A DNA stretch of 64,000 nucleotides from the NCBI GenBank assembly GCA_903850425.1, contig CAINLR010000001.1, positions 62,001 to 126,000 on the forward strand, given 5' to 3'. This stretch comes from an uncultured Verrucomicrobia subdivision 3 bacterium (GTDB lineage: Bacteria > Verrucomicrobiota > Verrucomicrobiia > Limisphaerales > UBA11358). The translations under genes were made by a program, and so were the position numbers. The notes under the pieces are model-generated. The model was not told the DNA's origin. It did not search any database and saw only the letters and a program-made list of their open reading frames with translations. This document shows positions 1-8,985 of this stretch, piece by piece (positions within the stretch are counted from its first letter, which is position 1; every line of letters starts with the position of its first letter).

Positions 1-2
1 AA

Positions 3-1130
3 TTCCAGCCGTTTCTCTATCGTGGCGGCTTCAGTTTGACGGGACTGGCCACGGCCGCATTGCTCGCCGTGGCGGTGTCGCCGCGCGCCCGGCTGGTGCC
101 GCGCGTGCTTTCGTGGGGGCCGTTGCGCTGGGTCGGACTGCGTTCGTATGGCATCTATCTCTGGCATTTCCCGGTGTTCATGCTCACGCGTCCGCAGTTG
201 GATGTTCCGTTGGCTGGCTGGCTGCTCCTGACCGTGCGCTTTGGCCTGACCTTGGGCATCGCGGCAGCTTCTTATCGCTGGGTGGAAACCCCGGTGCGAC
301 AGGGCGCGCTTGACCGTGCTTGGAACAACTGGCGGTCCGCTCCAGTTGGCGACCAGCGCCGACTCGGACTGCGGTGGGCGGCGGCATCGCTACCCATCCT
401 GGTGCTGGGTTTGACACTGGGGGTGTTTCTGCTGAAGGCCCAGGCACCGGCACCGCCGGATTATCTAAAACACAACCGGATGGCGGTTGGAAAACCTGCG
501 AATATCAAACCCAAATTGGCGCGTTCCGTGATCCAGCGCGCGCCCGCAGCCAGTTCCAACGTCGTGCGCGTGCCATCAATTCCACCGGTCAAACCGGCGC
601 CCGTGATCGTGACTCCGGACAATCAAGTTACCGCCATTGGCGATTCCGTCATGGAAGGCGTGGCCGATGAACTCAAGCAGGCTTTTGGCACCAACACCAT
701 TGTGGACGCGGATCAAGGCCGGCTGCCTTGGAATACCCCGGCCATTGTCAAGCATCTGCACCTGGCGGGGAAAATTCACGCGACCGTGATCCTGCACATT
801 GGCAACAATGGGTTTCTGAGCGCGGAGGTTTTCAACGCGATCATGGCTGAATTCAAGGATGCCCGGCAAATCGTGGTCGTGAATCTGAAAGTTCCCCGCC
901 CCTGGGAAAGCTTCAACAACCGGATGCTCGCCGCTGCCGTCAAGGCTTACCCCAATGCGGTGCTGGTGGATTGGCACGGCCTCATGGATGCCCGGCCCAA
1001 GTTGTTTTGGAAGGACGGCATTCACGTCCGCCCGGAAGGGGCCCGGGTCTATGCCGACCTGATGACGCAGGCGGTTCATCCGCGGTTGGCAATCAATCCC
1101 CCACAAACAACGGGGCTCATTCGCAAGTAG
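3..1130 (+). CDS. Acyltransferase-3 / SGNH hydrolase fusion, 3' part
   Basis: This is the C-terminal part of an OafA/OatA-like membrane O-acyltransferase; its frame is already open at the window edge, so the 5' end lies outside. The visible N-terminal portion holds hydrophobic helices including the YGIYLWHFPVF segment typical of acyltransferase family 3, then a last membrane span near LPILVLGLTLGVFLL. A Pro/Ala-rich linker leads to a C-terminal SGNH-hydrolase-like domain with the nucleophile block AIGDSVM (Ser codon at 645) and the terminal Asp-x-x-His block DGIHVRPEG (His codon at 1023). Such fusions acetylate peptidoglycan or surface polysaccharide in the periplasm; the actual acceptor cannot be read from sequence. 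Confidence 0.85.
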   Translation, partial: FQPFLYRGGFSLTGLATAALLAVAVSPRARLVPRVLSWGPLRWVGLRSYGIYLWHFPVFMLTRPQLDVPLAGWLLLTVRFGLTLGIAAASYRWVETPVRQGALDRAWNNWRSAPVGDQRRLGLRWAAASLPILVLGLTLGVFLLKAQAPAPPDYLKHNRMAVGKPANIKPKLARSVIQRAPAASSNVVRVPSIPPVKPAPVIVTPDNQVTAIGDSVMEGVADELKQAFGTNTIVDADQGRLPWNTPAIVKHLHLAGKIHATVILHIGNNGFLSAEVFNAIMAEFKDARQIVVVNLKVPRPWESFNNRMLAAAVKAYPNAVLVDWHGLMDARPKLFWKDGIHVRPEGARVYADLMTQAVHPRLAINPPQTTGLIRK

Positions 1131-1154
1131 GCCGGCAGCGGAGTTGACCTGGAT

Positions 1155-3548
1155 TCAAGCCTGAGTGGCGGCGGGCTTATCGTCGAGGCACTCGCGCACC
1201 AAGCGGACGAGGTCGCTGTAGGCGTAGGGCTTGGCCAGAAAACGTGAGTGGGTGCGGTCGAGAAATTCCGGGCTGATGACATCATCGGAATAACCGCTCG
1301 TGAAAATGACGTGCAGGCCCGGCTGTTCCGCGAGCATCCGCTGAGCGAGTTCCAGCCCCGACATGCCTTCGGGCATTTTCATGTCGGTCAGCAGCAGTTG
1401 AATTTCACTGCGGTGCGATTGCCAGACTTGCAGGGCTTCGCGCCCGGAGCCGGCTTCCAGCACGCGGTAGCCGCAGTCCGTGAGTATATCCCGCGCCATG
1501 TCGCGCAGCACCATCTCATCCTCCACCACTAGGATGCTTTCCGAACCACCGGCCACGGGTGTCACGTCCGCCGGTTTTTCAGATTCCACGGGCAGCGCTT
1601 CGTCGCAGGCGGGAAAATACACGGCAAACGTCGAGCCTCTGCCGACCGCGCTGAACACTTCCAGCCAGCCGCCGTGTTGACGCACAATGCCGAAGACGGT
1701 GGCCAATCCCAGCCCGGTGCCTTTGCCCACATCTTTGGTGGTAAAAAATGGTTCAAAGATCCGCGCCCGCACGGCATCCGTCATGCCGCAGCCGGTGTCG
1801 GTCACGAGCAGGCGCACGAACCGCCCCGGTCGCGCGTCGGGATTCCGTTCCGCGTAATTCAAATCTGCGTAAAATTCCTCGATGCTGATCGTCAGCGTGC
1901 CGCCCGCCGGCATGGCGTCGTGGGCATTGACGGCGAGGTTCATCAGCACCTGTTCGATCATGCCGGAATCGCCATAGACATTGGGCAAGGCCGGCGGCGC
2001 GTGGAATTCCAGCGCGATCGTTTCGCCCAGCAGCCGGCCCAGCATCTTGTTCATGTGGGTGACGATTTCCCGCAGATCCAGCACGCGCGGCTGCATCACA
2101 TTCTTGCGGGTGAACATGAGCAACTGCCGGGTGAGTCCCGCCGCGCGTTCGGCGGCGCCATAAATCGCCAGCACCGGGTCCAGCACCCGCGTGGACAGGC
2201 TCGTTTCCGACAGCAGTTTGCTGGAGTGGCCCTGAATGATGGTGAGCATGTTATTAAAATCATGCGCCACGCCGGCGGCGAGCTGGCCGATGGATTCCAT
2301 TTTTTGCGACTGCCGGAGTTGATCCTGCAAGTTCAGCCAATGGGTGATGTCCTCGCCATAGCAATGCACCACACCGCTGGCCGCCACCGGATGAAACCAC
2401 CACGAGATCGTCTGTTCGTTGATCTTGGTGATGTGGTTGGTCTTGTTTTCGCCGGACGCAAGGCACTCCCGGACGAGCTGCTGGAGCGGTTCTGGCAACA
2501 GTTCACGCGGATGATTCCGGCCCACGGCCGCCGCCAGTTTCGCGGCGGCGACGTTGAAATAATTCACCGAGCCATCCGACGCCAGTTCCAGCGCCGCGTT
2601 GGGATTTTCTTTCACAAAGGTCGCAAGCTTTTCATTCTCGGCCTCGGCCTTGATGCGTTCGGTGCCCATGCCCACCACCGTGGCGATGGCCAGCATAAAC
2701 TGGATTTCATCCGGCGAAAACTCGCGGCGATGCGTGGAGTGCGCCGCGAGCACGCCAAACGGCTTGCCCCGCGACGGGATCGCCACGGCAATGCCGCTGA
2801 CCACGCCGAGTTCGTCCAGCAGCGGCGAGTGGCTGTAATTGGTTTCCTGGCTCCAATCATTGACCACGGACACTTCCCCGGTGTCCGCCGTCCACGCCAT
2901 CTGCGACTGCTTGTTGCGGATGACAATGGTCTCACCGGTGGTTTTCGGGCTCCAGCCATAGACAGCCAGCGGATGCAGATGACCTTCGGGCATCCGCTGA
3001 AACAGCATCGCGTATTCCACGCCGAACATTTCCGCCACGCGATAAACCGCCTGTTCGTAGAGCACCTCCAGGCTTTTATTGGTCAGCGCGCACTGGCCCA
3101 CCGCCGACACGGCCGTCTGCTGCATGGCGCGATTGAGCAACTTCTGATCGGCCTCGTCGTTCTTTTTCTGCCGTTGTTGGAGGGCGTCCGCCATCTCGTC
3201 AAATTTCTGCGCGAGCTGGCCCAGTTCGCCCAACACTGCTTGGAGTCCCGTGCGCGCCTGCAAGTCACCCTTCGACAGCCGCAGCACGGCTTGCATCAAC
3301 ACCCGGACCTGGCGCAAAATAAAGTGTTCGCCGCCATACCACGCCGCCATCAACGCCAGCAGGCCCACGCTGAAGCTCGCCCACGGCACGTTCAATGCAT
3401 ACGGCCGGAGCCAGCCCGGGGCATAATCCCAAAACCAATTTTGGTTAATGATGAACGTGAGCACCAGTGCGGGGGAAATCCACAAGAAGACGCTGGCAAC
3501 AAGTTGCACGCGCACGCTCGAAAACCAATTTTTAAACTTGGACATCAT
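1155..3548 (-). CDS. Hybrid sensor histidine kinase (2TM-HAMP-GAF-PAS-HK-REC)
   Basis: A 797-residue membrane sensor. Two N-terminal hydrophobic helices (about residues 12-34 and 55-70) are followed by a HAMP-like region, a GAF-type domain (about 150-300), a PAS-like segment and a kinase core. The phospho-acceptor His is about residue 429 in [10 protein letters not shown]; the ATPase domain shows a DTGCGM box and a [11 protein letters not shown] box. A C-terminal receiver domain begins at ILVVEDE and has its phospho-Asp near residue 722 in [11 protein letters not shown], with the conserved Lys in FLAKPY. The HDFNN-type H-box is typical of hybrid kinases that pass phosphate through their own receiver. 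No partner regulator is adjacent. The ATG at 3545 is an equally possible start. Confidence 0.92.
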   Translation of the reverse strand: MMSKFKNWFSSVRVQLVASVFLWISPALVLTFIINQNWFWDYAPGWLRPYALNVPWASFSVGLLALMAAWYGGEHFILRQVRVLMQAVLRLSKGDLQARTGLQAVLGELGQLAQKFDEMADALQQRQKKNDEADQKLLNRAMQQTAVSAVGQCALTNKSLEVLYEQAVYRVAEMFGVEYAMLFQRMPEGHLHPLAVYGWSPKTTGETIVIRNKQSQMAWTADTGEVSVVNDWSQETNYSHSPLLDELGVVSGIAVAIPSRGKPFGVLAAHSTHRREFSPDEIQFMLAIATVVGMGTERIKAEAENEKLATFVKENPNAALELASDGSVNYFNVAAAKLAAAVGRNHPRELLPEPLQQLVRECLASGENKTNHITKINEQTISWWFHPVAASGVVHCYGEDITHWLNLQDQLRQSQKMESIGQLAAGVAHDFNNMLTIIQGHSSKLLSETSLSTRVLDPVLAIYGAAERAAGLTRQLLMFTRKNVMQPRVLDLREIVTHMNKMLGRLLGETIALEFHAPPALPNVYGDSGMIEQVLMNLAVNAHDAMPAGGTLTISIEEFYADLNYAERNPDARPGRFVRLLVTDTGCGMTDAVRARIFEPFFTTKDVGKGTGLGLATVFGIVRQHGGWLEVFSAVGRGSTFAVYFPACDEALPVESEKPADVTPVAGGSESILVVEDEMVLRDMARDILTDCGYRVLEAGSGREALQVWQSHRSEIQLLLTDMKMPEGMSGLELAQRMLAEQPGLHVIFTSGYSDDVISPEFLDRTHSRFLAKPYAYSDLVRLVRECLDDKPAATQA

Positions 3549-3596
3549 TTCGACCAGCCAGAGTATAAATCAAGACGCGGTCGGTGCGAATAACTT

Positions 3597-4244
3597 TCAG
3601 TTCGTTCCGCCGAGCGCGGCCGCCCGGCCGCGCGGCAGCTTGCCCAGATGGAGCAGCAAAAATCCTTGCAGCCACAGCCGCAACTCCGCCACTTGCGCCG
3701 CCGCCGGCCGCACGCGGAAAATCTGCGGCCAGTCGTCGTTCGCCAGGCGCCGGGCAATTTGCTGCGCGCCGGGCGTTAGCCGTGATGCCGCCAGATCGGG
3801 CTCCAGTCCCAGTTCACGCAACAGCTTTAATTCAATGGCCAAGACCGTTTGCGGAATCGCCGCCGTCCCGCACAGCGCGGCCAAAAGTTGTTCCAGCAAC
3901 GCCAAAATTCCCGGCAGCGGCGTGTCGGTTTCGGTGGCCTGCTCAATGAAGGCAGCCGCGTAGGCGGCTTGCTGCAATTTCAAAATGTCCTCGCGCAGCG
4001 GCCGGTGCGTCGCGCGCAATTTCACCTCGCGCAACGTGTGCAGATCGGAATGGCGGCTGCGGCTGAAGGAAAAGTCGGCGCTGTAAAATATGTCCAGCTT
4101 GCCGGCGAACGGCGATTTCGGCCGGCGCGCACCCTTGGCCACCGTGGCCAGGCGGCCCAATTCCGGCGTGAGCCAGTGGACAATGAGGCTGGTCTCGGTC
4201 AGCAGCCGCGTGCGCAGAATGACGCCATTGGCGGTTTCAATCAT
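3597..4244 (-). CDS. recO: DNA repair protein RecO
   Basis: A 215-residue RecO homologue. The N-terminal OB-fold shows the typical opening (ANGVILRTRLLTETSLIV, then TPELGRLATVAKGARRPKS) and is followed by a helical C-terminal domain. RecO works with RecR to load RecA on SSB-coated single-stranded DNA in gap repair. The protein is a little shorter than the E. coli version and no CxxC zinc pair is visible in the C-terminal half. It heads the leftward run recO-DUF502-ybeY-phoH-HIT; recO lying close to ybeY and phoH is a common bacterial arrangement. Confidence 0.88.
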   Translation of the reverse strand: MIETANGVILRTRLLTETSLIVHWLTPELGRLATVAKGARRPKSPFAGKLDIFYSADFSFSRSRHSDLHTLREVKLRATHRPLREDILKLQQAAYAAAFIEQATETDTPLPGILALLEQLLAALCGTAAIPQTVLAIELKLLRELGLEPDLAASRLTPGAQQIARRLANDDWPQIFRVRPAAAQVAELRLWLQGFLLLHLGKLPRGRAAALGGTN

Positions 4245-4304
4245 GGCCGTGAGGATGGAACTTGGTGGCTGGCATGACGCGGGTCGTAATCTGCGCGATC
4301 CTCT

Positions 4305-4964
4305 CTAATCCATCTTCGTTTCACTCGGCGCGATGGCGCCGAGGCTGACGATATACTTGATGCCGTCCGCCACGCTCAGGTCGAGCTTGGTCACTTTTTC
4401 CTCGGGCACGAGAATGAGAAAACCGGAGGTTGGGTTCGGGGTCGTGGGAATGAACACCGCCACCAGATTTTTGCCGGACTTTTTTTGCACTTCGCCCTGC
4501 GCTTCGTTGGTCAGGAAGCCGACCGAATAACTTCCCGCGCCGGGAAATTCCACGAGCACCACGGTCTTGAACGAATTCTTGTTTCCCGAAAAGGCCGCGT
4601 TGAGCTGTTTGATGGCGGCGTAAACTTTGTTGAGCAGCGGCACGTTCATCATCAGGGTGTCGAGCCATTCCAGCAGTCGTTTGCCGATGTAGTAACGCGC
4701 CAGCACGCCGACGATGGAAATCAAAATGACCGCCAGCACAAACGCCAGCACGCTCCAATACCAGAACATGTCACCCGAAACCGCATTCTCGTAGATGTCC
4801 TTTTTATCCAGAATGAACTTGAGGAAGAACAGCAGCGTGTCGGTGAAATTGGAAGCCGTGCGGAATAACCACGCCACAGCGGCCACCGACACGATGGCCG
4901 GCAGCGTCACCGCCAGGCCGGTGACGAAACTCGCGCGCCAGCGGGCAAAAAAAGTTTTTCTCAC
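4305..4964 (-). CDS. DUF502 family membrane protein
   Basis: A 219-residue protein with two membrane spans: about residues 13-33 (FVTGLAVTLPAIVSVAAVAWLF, shown in part) and 66-90 (FWYWSVLAFVLAVILISIVG). The remainder is a soluble beta-rich domain containing VVLVEFPGAGSYSVGF and VFIPTTPNPTSGFL, which are hallmarks of the DUF502 family. The molecular function is unknown. Its start codon overlaps the ybeY stop by four bases (ATGA), so translation is probably coupled to ybeY. Confidence 0.85.
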   Translation of the reverse strand: MRKTFFARWRASFVTGLAVTLPAIVSVAAVAWLFRTASNFTDTLLFFLKFILDKKDIYENAVSGDMFWYWSVLAFVLAVILISIVGVLARYYIGKRLLEWLDTLMMNVPLLNKVYAAIKQLNAAFSGNKNSFKTVVLVEFPGAGSYSVGFLTNEAQGEVQKKSGKNLVAVFIPTTPNPTSGFLILVPEEKVTKLDLSVADGIKYIVSLGAIAPSETKMD

Positions 4965-5488
4965 GCGCTGATTTTAGCTGCGGGCGAAAGTTGCGCGAGC
5001 GCAAACCGCTTGGCCAGCCGGCGCACCAGCCGGTTTTCCACGCGCTTCATCTTGCGCCGCAACGCCGGCGTCAAGTCGTCATGGCCGAGCAGGTGCAAAA
5101 CACCGTGGACGTTGTAACGAACCACTTCCGCCTGCCAGCTCGTCCTGAATTCTCTCGCTTGGGCGATGGCGACATCCACGCACACAAACAGTTCGCCGTG
5201 AATGATATTTTTGTAGGCGCCGACGTGCGGCGGCTCTGACTTTTTATTTTTGAGACTCCTTTCGTCGCCGCCTTCAAAATCTGAGTGATCAAACGTGATC
5301 ACATCCGTCGAGCCTTGGTGCTGAAGAAAGGCTTCGTTGATCAAGCTCATCTCCCGCGAACCTACGAGATTGATGCCCAGTTCCGCTTCCGTGATTTTTA
5401 ATTCAAGGAACAACGAACTCACGATCTGCTTGAGCAGCCGCGTGTTGATTTTTTTCGTCCGCTGGCGGTTGGCAATGACGATGTTCAT
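4961..5488 (-). CDS. ybeY: Endoribonuclease YbeY
   Basis: A 175-residue YbeY/UPF0054 homologue, a zinc-dependent RNase used in 16S rRNA 3'-end maturation and ribosome quality control. The metal-binding motif is intact as HGVLHLLGHDD (three His in an HxxxHxxxxxH pattern), and the family motif STDVITFDHSD is present. It carries a lysine-rich insertion (DERSLKNKKSEPP) between these motifs. It lies directly upstream of the DUF502 gene with a 4-base overlap and downstream of phoH across an 83-base gap holding an inverted repeat. No 7TM-HD gene sits between phoH and ybeY, unlike in many bacteria. Confidence 0.9.
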   Translation of the reverse strand: MNIVIANRQRTKKINTRLLKQIVSSLFLELKITEAELGINLVGSREMSLINEAFLQHQGSTDVITFDHSDFEGGDERSLKNKKSEPPHVGAYKNIIHGELFVCVDVAIAQAREFRTSWQAEVVRYNVHGVLHLLGHDDLTPALRRKMKRVENRLVRRLAKRFALAQLSPAAKISA

Positions 5489-5502
5489 TTCTGGTATGGT
5501 AG

Positions 5503-5558
5503 CAGCGGACGTGAGGAGGCTCGGTTGAATTTTGATTTGAGCCTCGTCACCTCGGCTG
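5503..5558. repeat. Imperfect inverted repeat between phoH and ybeY
   Basis: Arms at 5503-5522 (CAGCGGACGTGAGGAGGCTC) and 5539-5558 pair at 16 of 20 positions around a 16-base loop. The sequence lies in the phoH-ybeY gap and would form a stem-loop in a joint transcript. A related word (GACGTGAGGAG) recurs at about 19419-19429 after the lolD gene, which suggests a dispersed family. Confidence 0.55.
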
Positions 5559-5571
5559 CGACCGGTAAATT

Positions 5572-6546
5572 TTATTCCGCCTCAATGGTCCGGGCCTTGC
5601 CACGATGTTCCTCGTAGGCCGAGATGATGCGTTGCACCAGCGGATGCCGCACCACGTCGCGCTTGGAAAATTCCACGATGGCGATGCCCTCGGTCTTGTG
5701 CAGGGCGCGATGCGCCTCCACGAGGCCGGAATGTTTGTGCGACGGCAAATCCACCTGCGTCTCGTCGCCCGTGATGACCGCTTTCGAGCCGTGCCCCAGC
5801 CGCGTGAGAAACATCAGCATCTGCTCGGTCGTGGAATTTTGCGCCTCGTCCAGAATGATGAAGGCATTGTTCAGCGTGCGACCGCGCATGTAAGCCAGCG
5901 GGGCGATTTCGATGACGCCACGCTCCGTGAGTTTCACGATTTCTTCCGCCGGCATCATGTCCTGCAACGCATCATGCAGCGGCCGCAAATAGGGCGTGAT
6001 CTTTTCGTAAAGATCGCCGGGCAAAAATCCGAGCGCCTCGCCGGCCTCGACCGCCGGACGCGTCAAGATGATCCGTGAAGTTTTCCCCTCGCGCAACGCC
6101 GACAGCGCCATGGCCACCGCCAGAAACGTCTTGCCCGTGCCCGCCGGGCCGATGCCAAACGTGATGTCGTGCTTGCGGATCGCATCAATATATTTTTTCT
6201 GTCCGACGGTTTTGGGCGTGATACCGGACTTGCGTTCGTGTGTTTGCACGCGGTCGCTCACCATGTCTTTCAACGTGGACGCGCCCTCGTGCTTCACGAC
6301 ATTCAGCGCGTGGGTGAACTCACGGTTCTTCACCGGCGAACCGGCCTGCAGCAGGTTTTGCAGCGATGAAAAAAGTTGTTTCGCGCGCTCAATGTTCTCG
6401 GCGGTGCCGTCGAGTTTGATCCAGCCTTCGCGCGCCGTGGCCTTGACGCCCAGCTCGGTTTCGAGCGCCGCCAAATTGCGCGGCTCGTGGTTGAACAGTT
6501 GTTGCGCAAACCGCGCGTTCTCGTAATGAAGGGTTTCAGTGGCCAC
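5572..6546 (-). CDS. phoH: PhoH-family ATPase
   Basis: A 324-residue PhoH-like protein. The N-terminal ~100 residues resemble the KH-like RNA-binding segment of this family (LGVKATAREGWIKLDGT). The P-loop ATPase domain follows, with Walker A GPAGTGKT at about 133-140 and Walker B FIILDEAQN. It also has the family signatures LTRPAVEAGEALGFLPGDL and TGDETQVDLP. PhoH proteins are cytoplasmic nucleotide-binding proteins linked to RNA metabolism and are usually encoded beside ybeY, as here. The gene is 12 bases from the HIT gene upstream of it, so the two are probably one transcript. Confidence 0.92.
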   Translation of the reverse strand: MATETLHYENARFAQQLFNHEPRNLAALETELGVKATAREGWIKLDGTAENIERAKQLFSSLQNLLQAGSPVKNREFTHALNVVKHEGASTLKDMVSDRVQTHERKSGITPKTVGQKKYIDAIRKHDITFGIGPAGTGKTFLAVAMALSALREGKTSRIILTRPAVEAGEALGFLPGDLYEKITPYLRPLHDALQDMMPAEEIVKLTERGVIEIAPLAYMRGRTLNNAFIILDEAQNSTTEQMLMFLTRLGHGSKAVITGDETQVDLPSHKHSGLVEAHRALHKTEGIAIVEFSKRDVVRHPLVQRIISAYEEHRGKARTIEAE

Positions 6547-6558
6547 AAATTAAATGGT

Positions 6559-7044
6559 TTATTTTGCAAGTTCCGCCCGCAGTTTCGCCGCGATTTCCTG
6601 GAGCGCATCCGGCACGACCCCCGTGCCGGCGATGACTGGCATGAAATTCGTGTCGCCGGTCCAGCGCGGCACGATGTGGATGTGCAGATGTTCCGCGATG
6701 CCCGCGCCCGCGACTTTGCCGAGATTAATTCCCACGTTAAATCCGTCCGGCTTCATTACCGCCGTCAGCGCATTAACGCAGCGGCGCGTGAGCTTCCAGA
6801 GGTCAGCGCCTTCGTCGTCCGTCAACCCATTCAGATCGGCGACTTCTTTGTATGGCACCACCATCAAATGTCCGCCGTTGTAGGGATAGCGATTGAGCAG
6901 CGCAAAGCAGGTGCGATCGCGCACGATGACATAATTCGCCTCGTCTTCAGAGGCTTGCGCGATGCGCGCGAAGAGACCCGTCTTGGCTTCCGGCTTGGGC
7001 GAGAGAATGTATTCGATGCGCCACGGGGCATGCAGTGATTCCAT
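6559..7044 (-). CDS. HIT-domain protein (Ap4A phosphorylase-like)
   Basis: A 161-residue histidine-triad protein. It opens with ESLHAPWRIEYI, matching the LWAPWR-type opening of the diadenosine tetraphosphate phosphorylase-like HIT group, and carries the catalytic triad motif HLHIHIVPRW. The ATG at 7044 was preferred to an upstream in-frame start at 7215 because homology begins exactly here. The zinc-ligand CxxC usually found just after the opening is absent (GLFARI at that place). The likely role is hydrolysis or phosphorolysis of dinucleoside polyphosphates. It lies 12 bases upstream of phoH. Confidence 0.85.
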   Translation of the reverse strand: MESLHAPWRIEYILSPKPEAKTGLFARIAQASEDEANYVIVRDRTCFALLNRYPYNGGHLMVVPYKEVADLNGLTDDEGADLWKLTRRCVNALTAVMKPDGFNVGINLGKVAGAGIAEHLHIHIVPRWTGDTNFMPVIAGTGVVPDALQEIAAKLRAELAK

Positions 7045-7154
7045 GGGCGCAGGGTAGTGGGCACGGCGGAGAAAGTCAAAACTGGTGGCAGCTACTGAAC
7101 CCCGCTGCGGGATTGCCCAAGCGGAGCGACCCGACCGGGCGGCAGCGCCCACCG

Positions 7155-7562
7155 TCAACCTTTGATAAACGGCTTGAGCTGGGTGTCCAGATGCAGGATG
7201 TGGGCTTCGATCCACTGGCTGACGGTGTCGTGGAGGGTGGCCAGCACTTCGCGGCGGAAACCTTCAGCCTGGAAATGGGCTTTGAAGTTGCGGAAGAACG
7301 CCAGAAACTGGCTGTGGGCCTGTTTGTTTCTTTCGTGGCTCGGACAGCGAAACCGCTCCATGCACTGCTCCTCCTGCTTGAAATGTGTGTCCGCATAGTC
7401 CTCCAGAAAATCCACCAGGTTGATCATGAATTCACATTCCTCCCGGGTCGGATTGGTAATGGTCAACATTTCCTCCAGTCGGTTGATGTGGTCAATCAAC
7501 GTCCGATGCTGCTGGTCCAGTTGGCTGGAACCGGTCGCAAACTTTTCAGTCCAGATCACCAT
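7155..7562 (-). CDS. Bacteriohemerythrin
   Basis: A 135-residue single-domain hemerythrin. The di-iron ligand set is visible in order: His in QLDQQHRTLIDHIN, His and Glu in DTHFKQEEQCM, two His in HERNKQAHSQF, and the final His/Asp in WIEAHILHLD. Such proteins bind oxygen or sense redox/NO in the cytoplasm. It stands alone between the leftward housekeeping genes and a rightward phosphoesterase, so it probably has its own promoter in the 220-base gap upstream, where no clear promoter was found. Confidence 0.9.
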   Translation of the reverse strand: MVIWTEKFATGSSQLDQQHRTLIDHINRLEEMLTITNPTREECEFMINLVDFLEDYADTHFKQEEQCMERFRCPSHERNKQAHSQFLAFFRNFKAHFQAEGFRREVLATLHDTVSQWIEAHILHLDTQLKPFIKG

Positions 7563-7783
7563 ATTGAAACGGTTCTGTCTCTTGCCAGAACATGGCTGCC
7601 AGCGAATGCCGCTCCGGTCCAGCTAATGTTATCAATCAGCATTTAGTGCGTGAAGATTCCACGAAAGCCGGCGGATGTCACCTGTTTTTTGTGCGAACTT
7701 AAATGTGCGCGGCGGCGGGGGTGAATTGCCGCTCATCCTCGGGCTTGCCGCCGCTGGCAGGTTCCTTTAGCGTGCGGGAACCT

Positions 7784-8698
7784 ATGCCACTGCTGCTGCC
7801 CCAAGTTTCGCGCCGGGAATTCTTGAAACGCGCCGCGCTCGCCGGGGCCGCCACGGCGCTCGCACCCGCCAGCTTCGCCGGCATCTTCGGCAACGCGCGC
7901 GACCAACACACTTTTGCCTTCTTTTCTGACCCGCACATTGCCGCTGATGCCGCGCTGAAAAACAGCGGCGTCAACATGGCCGATAACCTCGCCGCCTGTG
8001 TGCGCGAACTCGCCGCGTGGCCGGTGAAGCCCGCCGCCGTCATCGTCAATGGCGACCTGCCATTCAAATCCGGCCTGCCGGAGGATTACGCAATGTTCGG
8101 AAAATTGATTGAACCGGTCCGCGCGCTGGCCCCGATGCATCTTTCGCTCGGCAACCACGATGAGCGGGAGAATTTCTGGCAGGCGTTTCCGCACGACGCC
8201 ACCAAGTTGAAAACGGTTCCGCACAAGCAGGCGACCCGGTTTGCCAGCGCCCGCGCCAACTTGTTGCTGCTCGATTCGCTCGACGTCACGCTGGCCACGC
8301 CCGGCGAACTGGGCGCGGCGCAATTGGAATGGCTCGCCCGCGAACTGGCGGCGCGACCGGACAAGCCGGCGATCATTGTGGGGCATCATAATTTGCAGGC
8401 ACCCGGCGGGCCGGCGGGTTTGAAAGACTCGGCCGCGTTGGAAGAAGTATTCGCGCGGCACCGGCAGGTGAAGGCCTACATCTATGGCCACACGCACAAC
8501 TGGCACGTCGAGACGCACGCGAGCGGCGTGCAACTCATCAACCTGCCGCCGACCGGCTATGTGTTTAAAGAAGGTCGTCCGAGCGGCTGGGTGCGCTGCG
8601 CGCTGGCCCGCGACGGCGCGGAGTTTGAACTGCGTTCGCTCGATGCGAAACATGCCGAACACGCGCAAGTAAAGAAACTGCAGTGGCGCACGGGCTGA
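7784..8698 (+). CDS. Tat-exported metallophosphoesterase
   Basis: A 304-residue calcineurin-like phosphoesterase. The chosen ATG places a twin-arginine signal (SRREFLKRAALAGAATALAP) at the N terminus, so export is as a folded metalloprotein; an upstream start at 7703 would bury it. Metal-site motifs appear in order: FFSDPHI (Asp-x-His), VNGDLPF, GNHDE, VGHHN and GHTHNWHV. The substrate is unknown; the class covers phosphodiesters and phosphomonoesters. A small membrane protein follows after 20 bases. Confidence 0.88.
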   Translation: MPLLLPQVSRREFLKRAALAGAATALAPASFAGIFGNARDQHTFAFFSDPHIAADAALKNSGVNMADNLAACVRELAAWPVKPAAVIVNGDLPFKSGLPEDYAMFGKLIEPVRALAPMHLSLGNHDERENFWQAFPHDATKLKTVPHKQATRFASARANLLLLDSLDVTLATPGELGAAQLEWLARELAARPDKPAIIVGHHNLQAPGGPAGLKDSAALEEVFARHRQVKAYIYGHTHNWHVETHASGVQLINLPPTGYVFKEGRPSGWVRCALARDGAEFELRSLDAKHAEHAQVKKLQWRTG

Positions 8699-8718
8699 GT
8701 TCAAGGTCCGGAAAAGTC

Positions 8719-8967
8719 ATGTCAGAGAAAAACGAATCCAATGGATCAAAGCACGGCTTCGTATTCGCAACGCTGCTGCTACTGCTGCCGGTTCTTTATG
8801 TTCTCAGCACCGGGCCCGTGGCGTGGAGCATGGACAAGACGCACCAGTTCGGCGGCTTGATTCCCAAGGAAGCCGTTGTTGATTTTTACAGCCCTGTAAT
8901 CTGGCTGCACGACGATACTTTTTTCCACGATCCGCTTGACCGCTACTGGCGGTTTTGGGGAGTTTAA
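8719..8967 (+). CDS. Small single-span membrane protein, unknown
   Basis: An 82-residue protein beginning with a charged MSEKNESNGSKHG stretch, one strong hydrophobic helix (FVFATLLLLLPVLYVLS) and a short Trp/Asp/His-rich tail. No family was recognised. It follows the phosphoesterase gene by 20 bases and ends 18 bases before the convergent aldo/keto reductase stop. An in-frame GTG at 8683 would overlap the upstream gene and is less likely. Confidence 0.6.
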   Translation: MSEKNESNGSKHGFVFATLLLLLPVLYVLSTGPVAWSMDKTHQFGGLIPKEAVVDFYSPVIWLHDDTFFHDPLDRYWRFWGV

Positions 8968-8985
8968 TCCCAGCCGTTCGCCAAT

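Noticed and set aside
1674-3593. Long open frame (639 codons) antisense to the hybrid kinase
   Set aside because: It is His/Arg/Gln-rich text from a GC-rich gene's complementary strand. The kinase on the other strand has clear domains.
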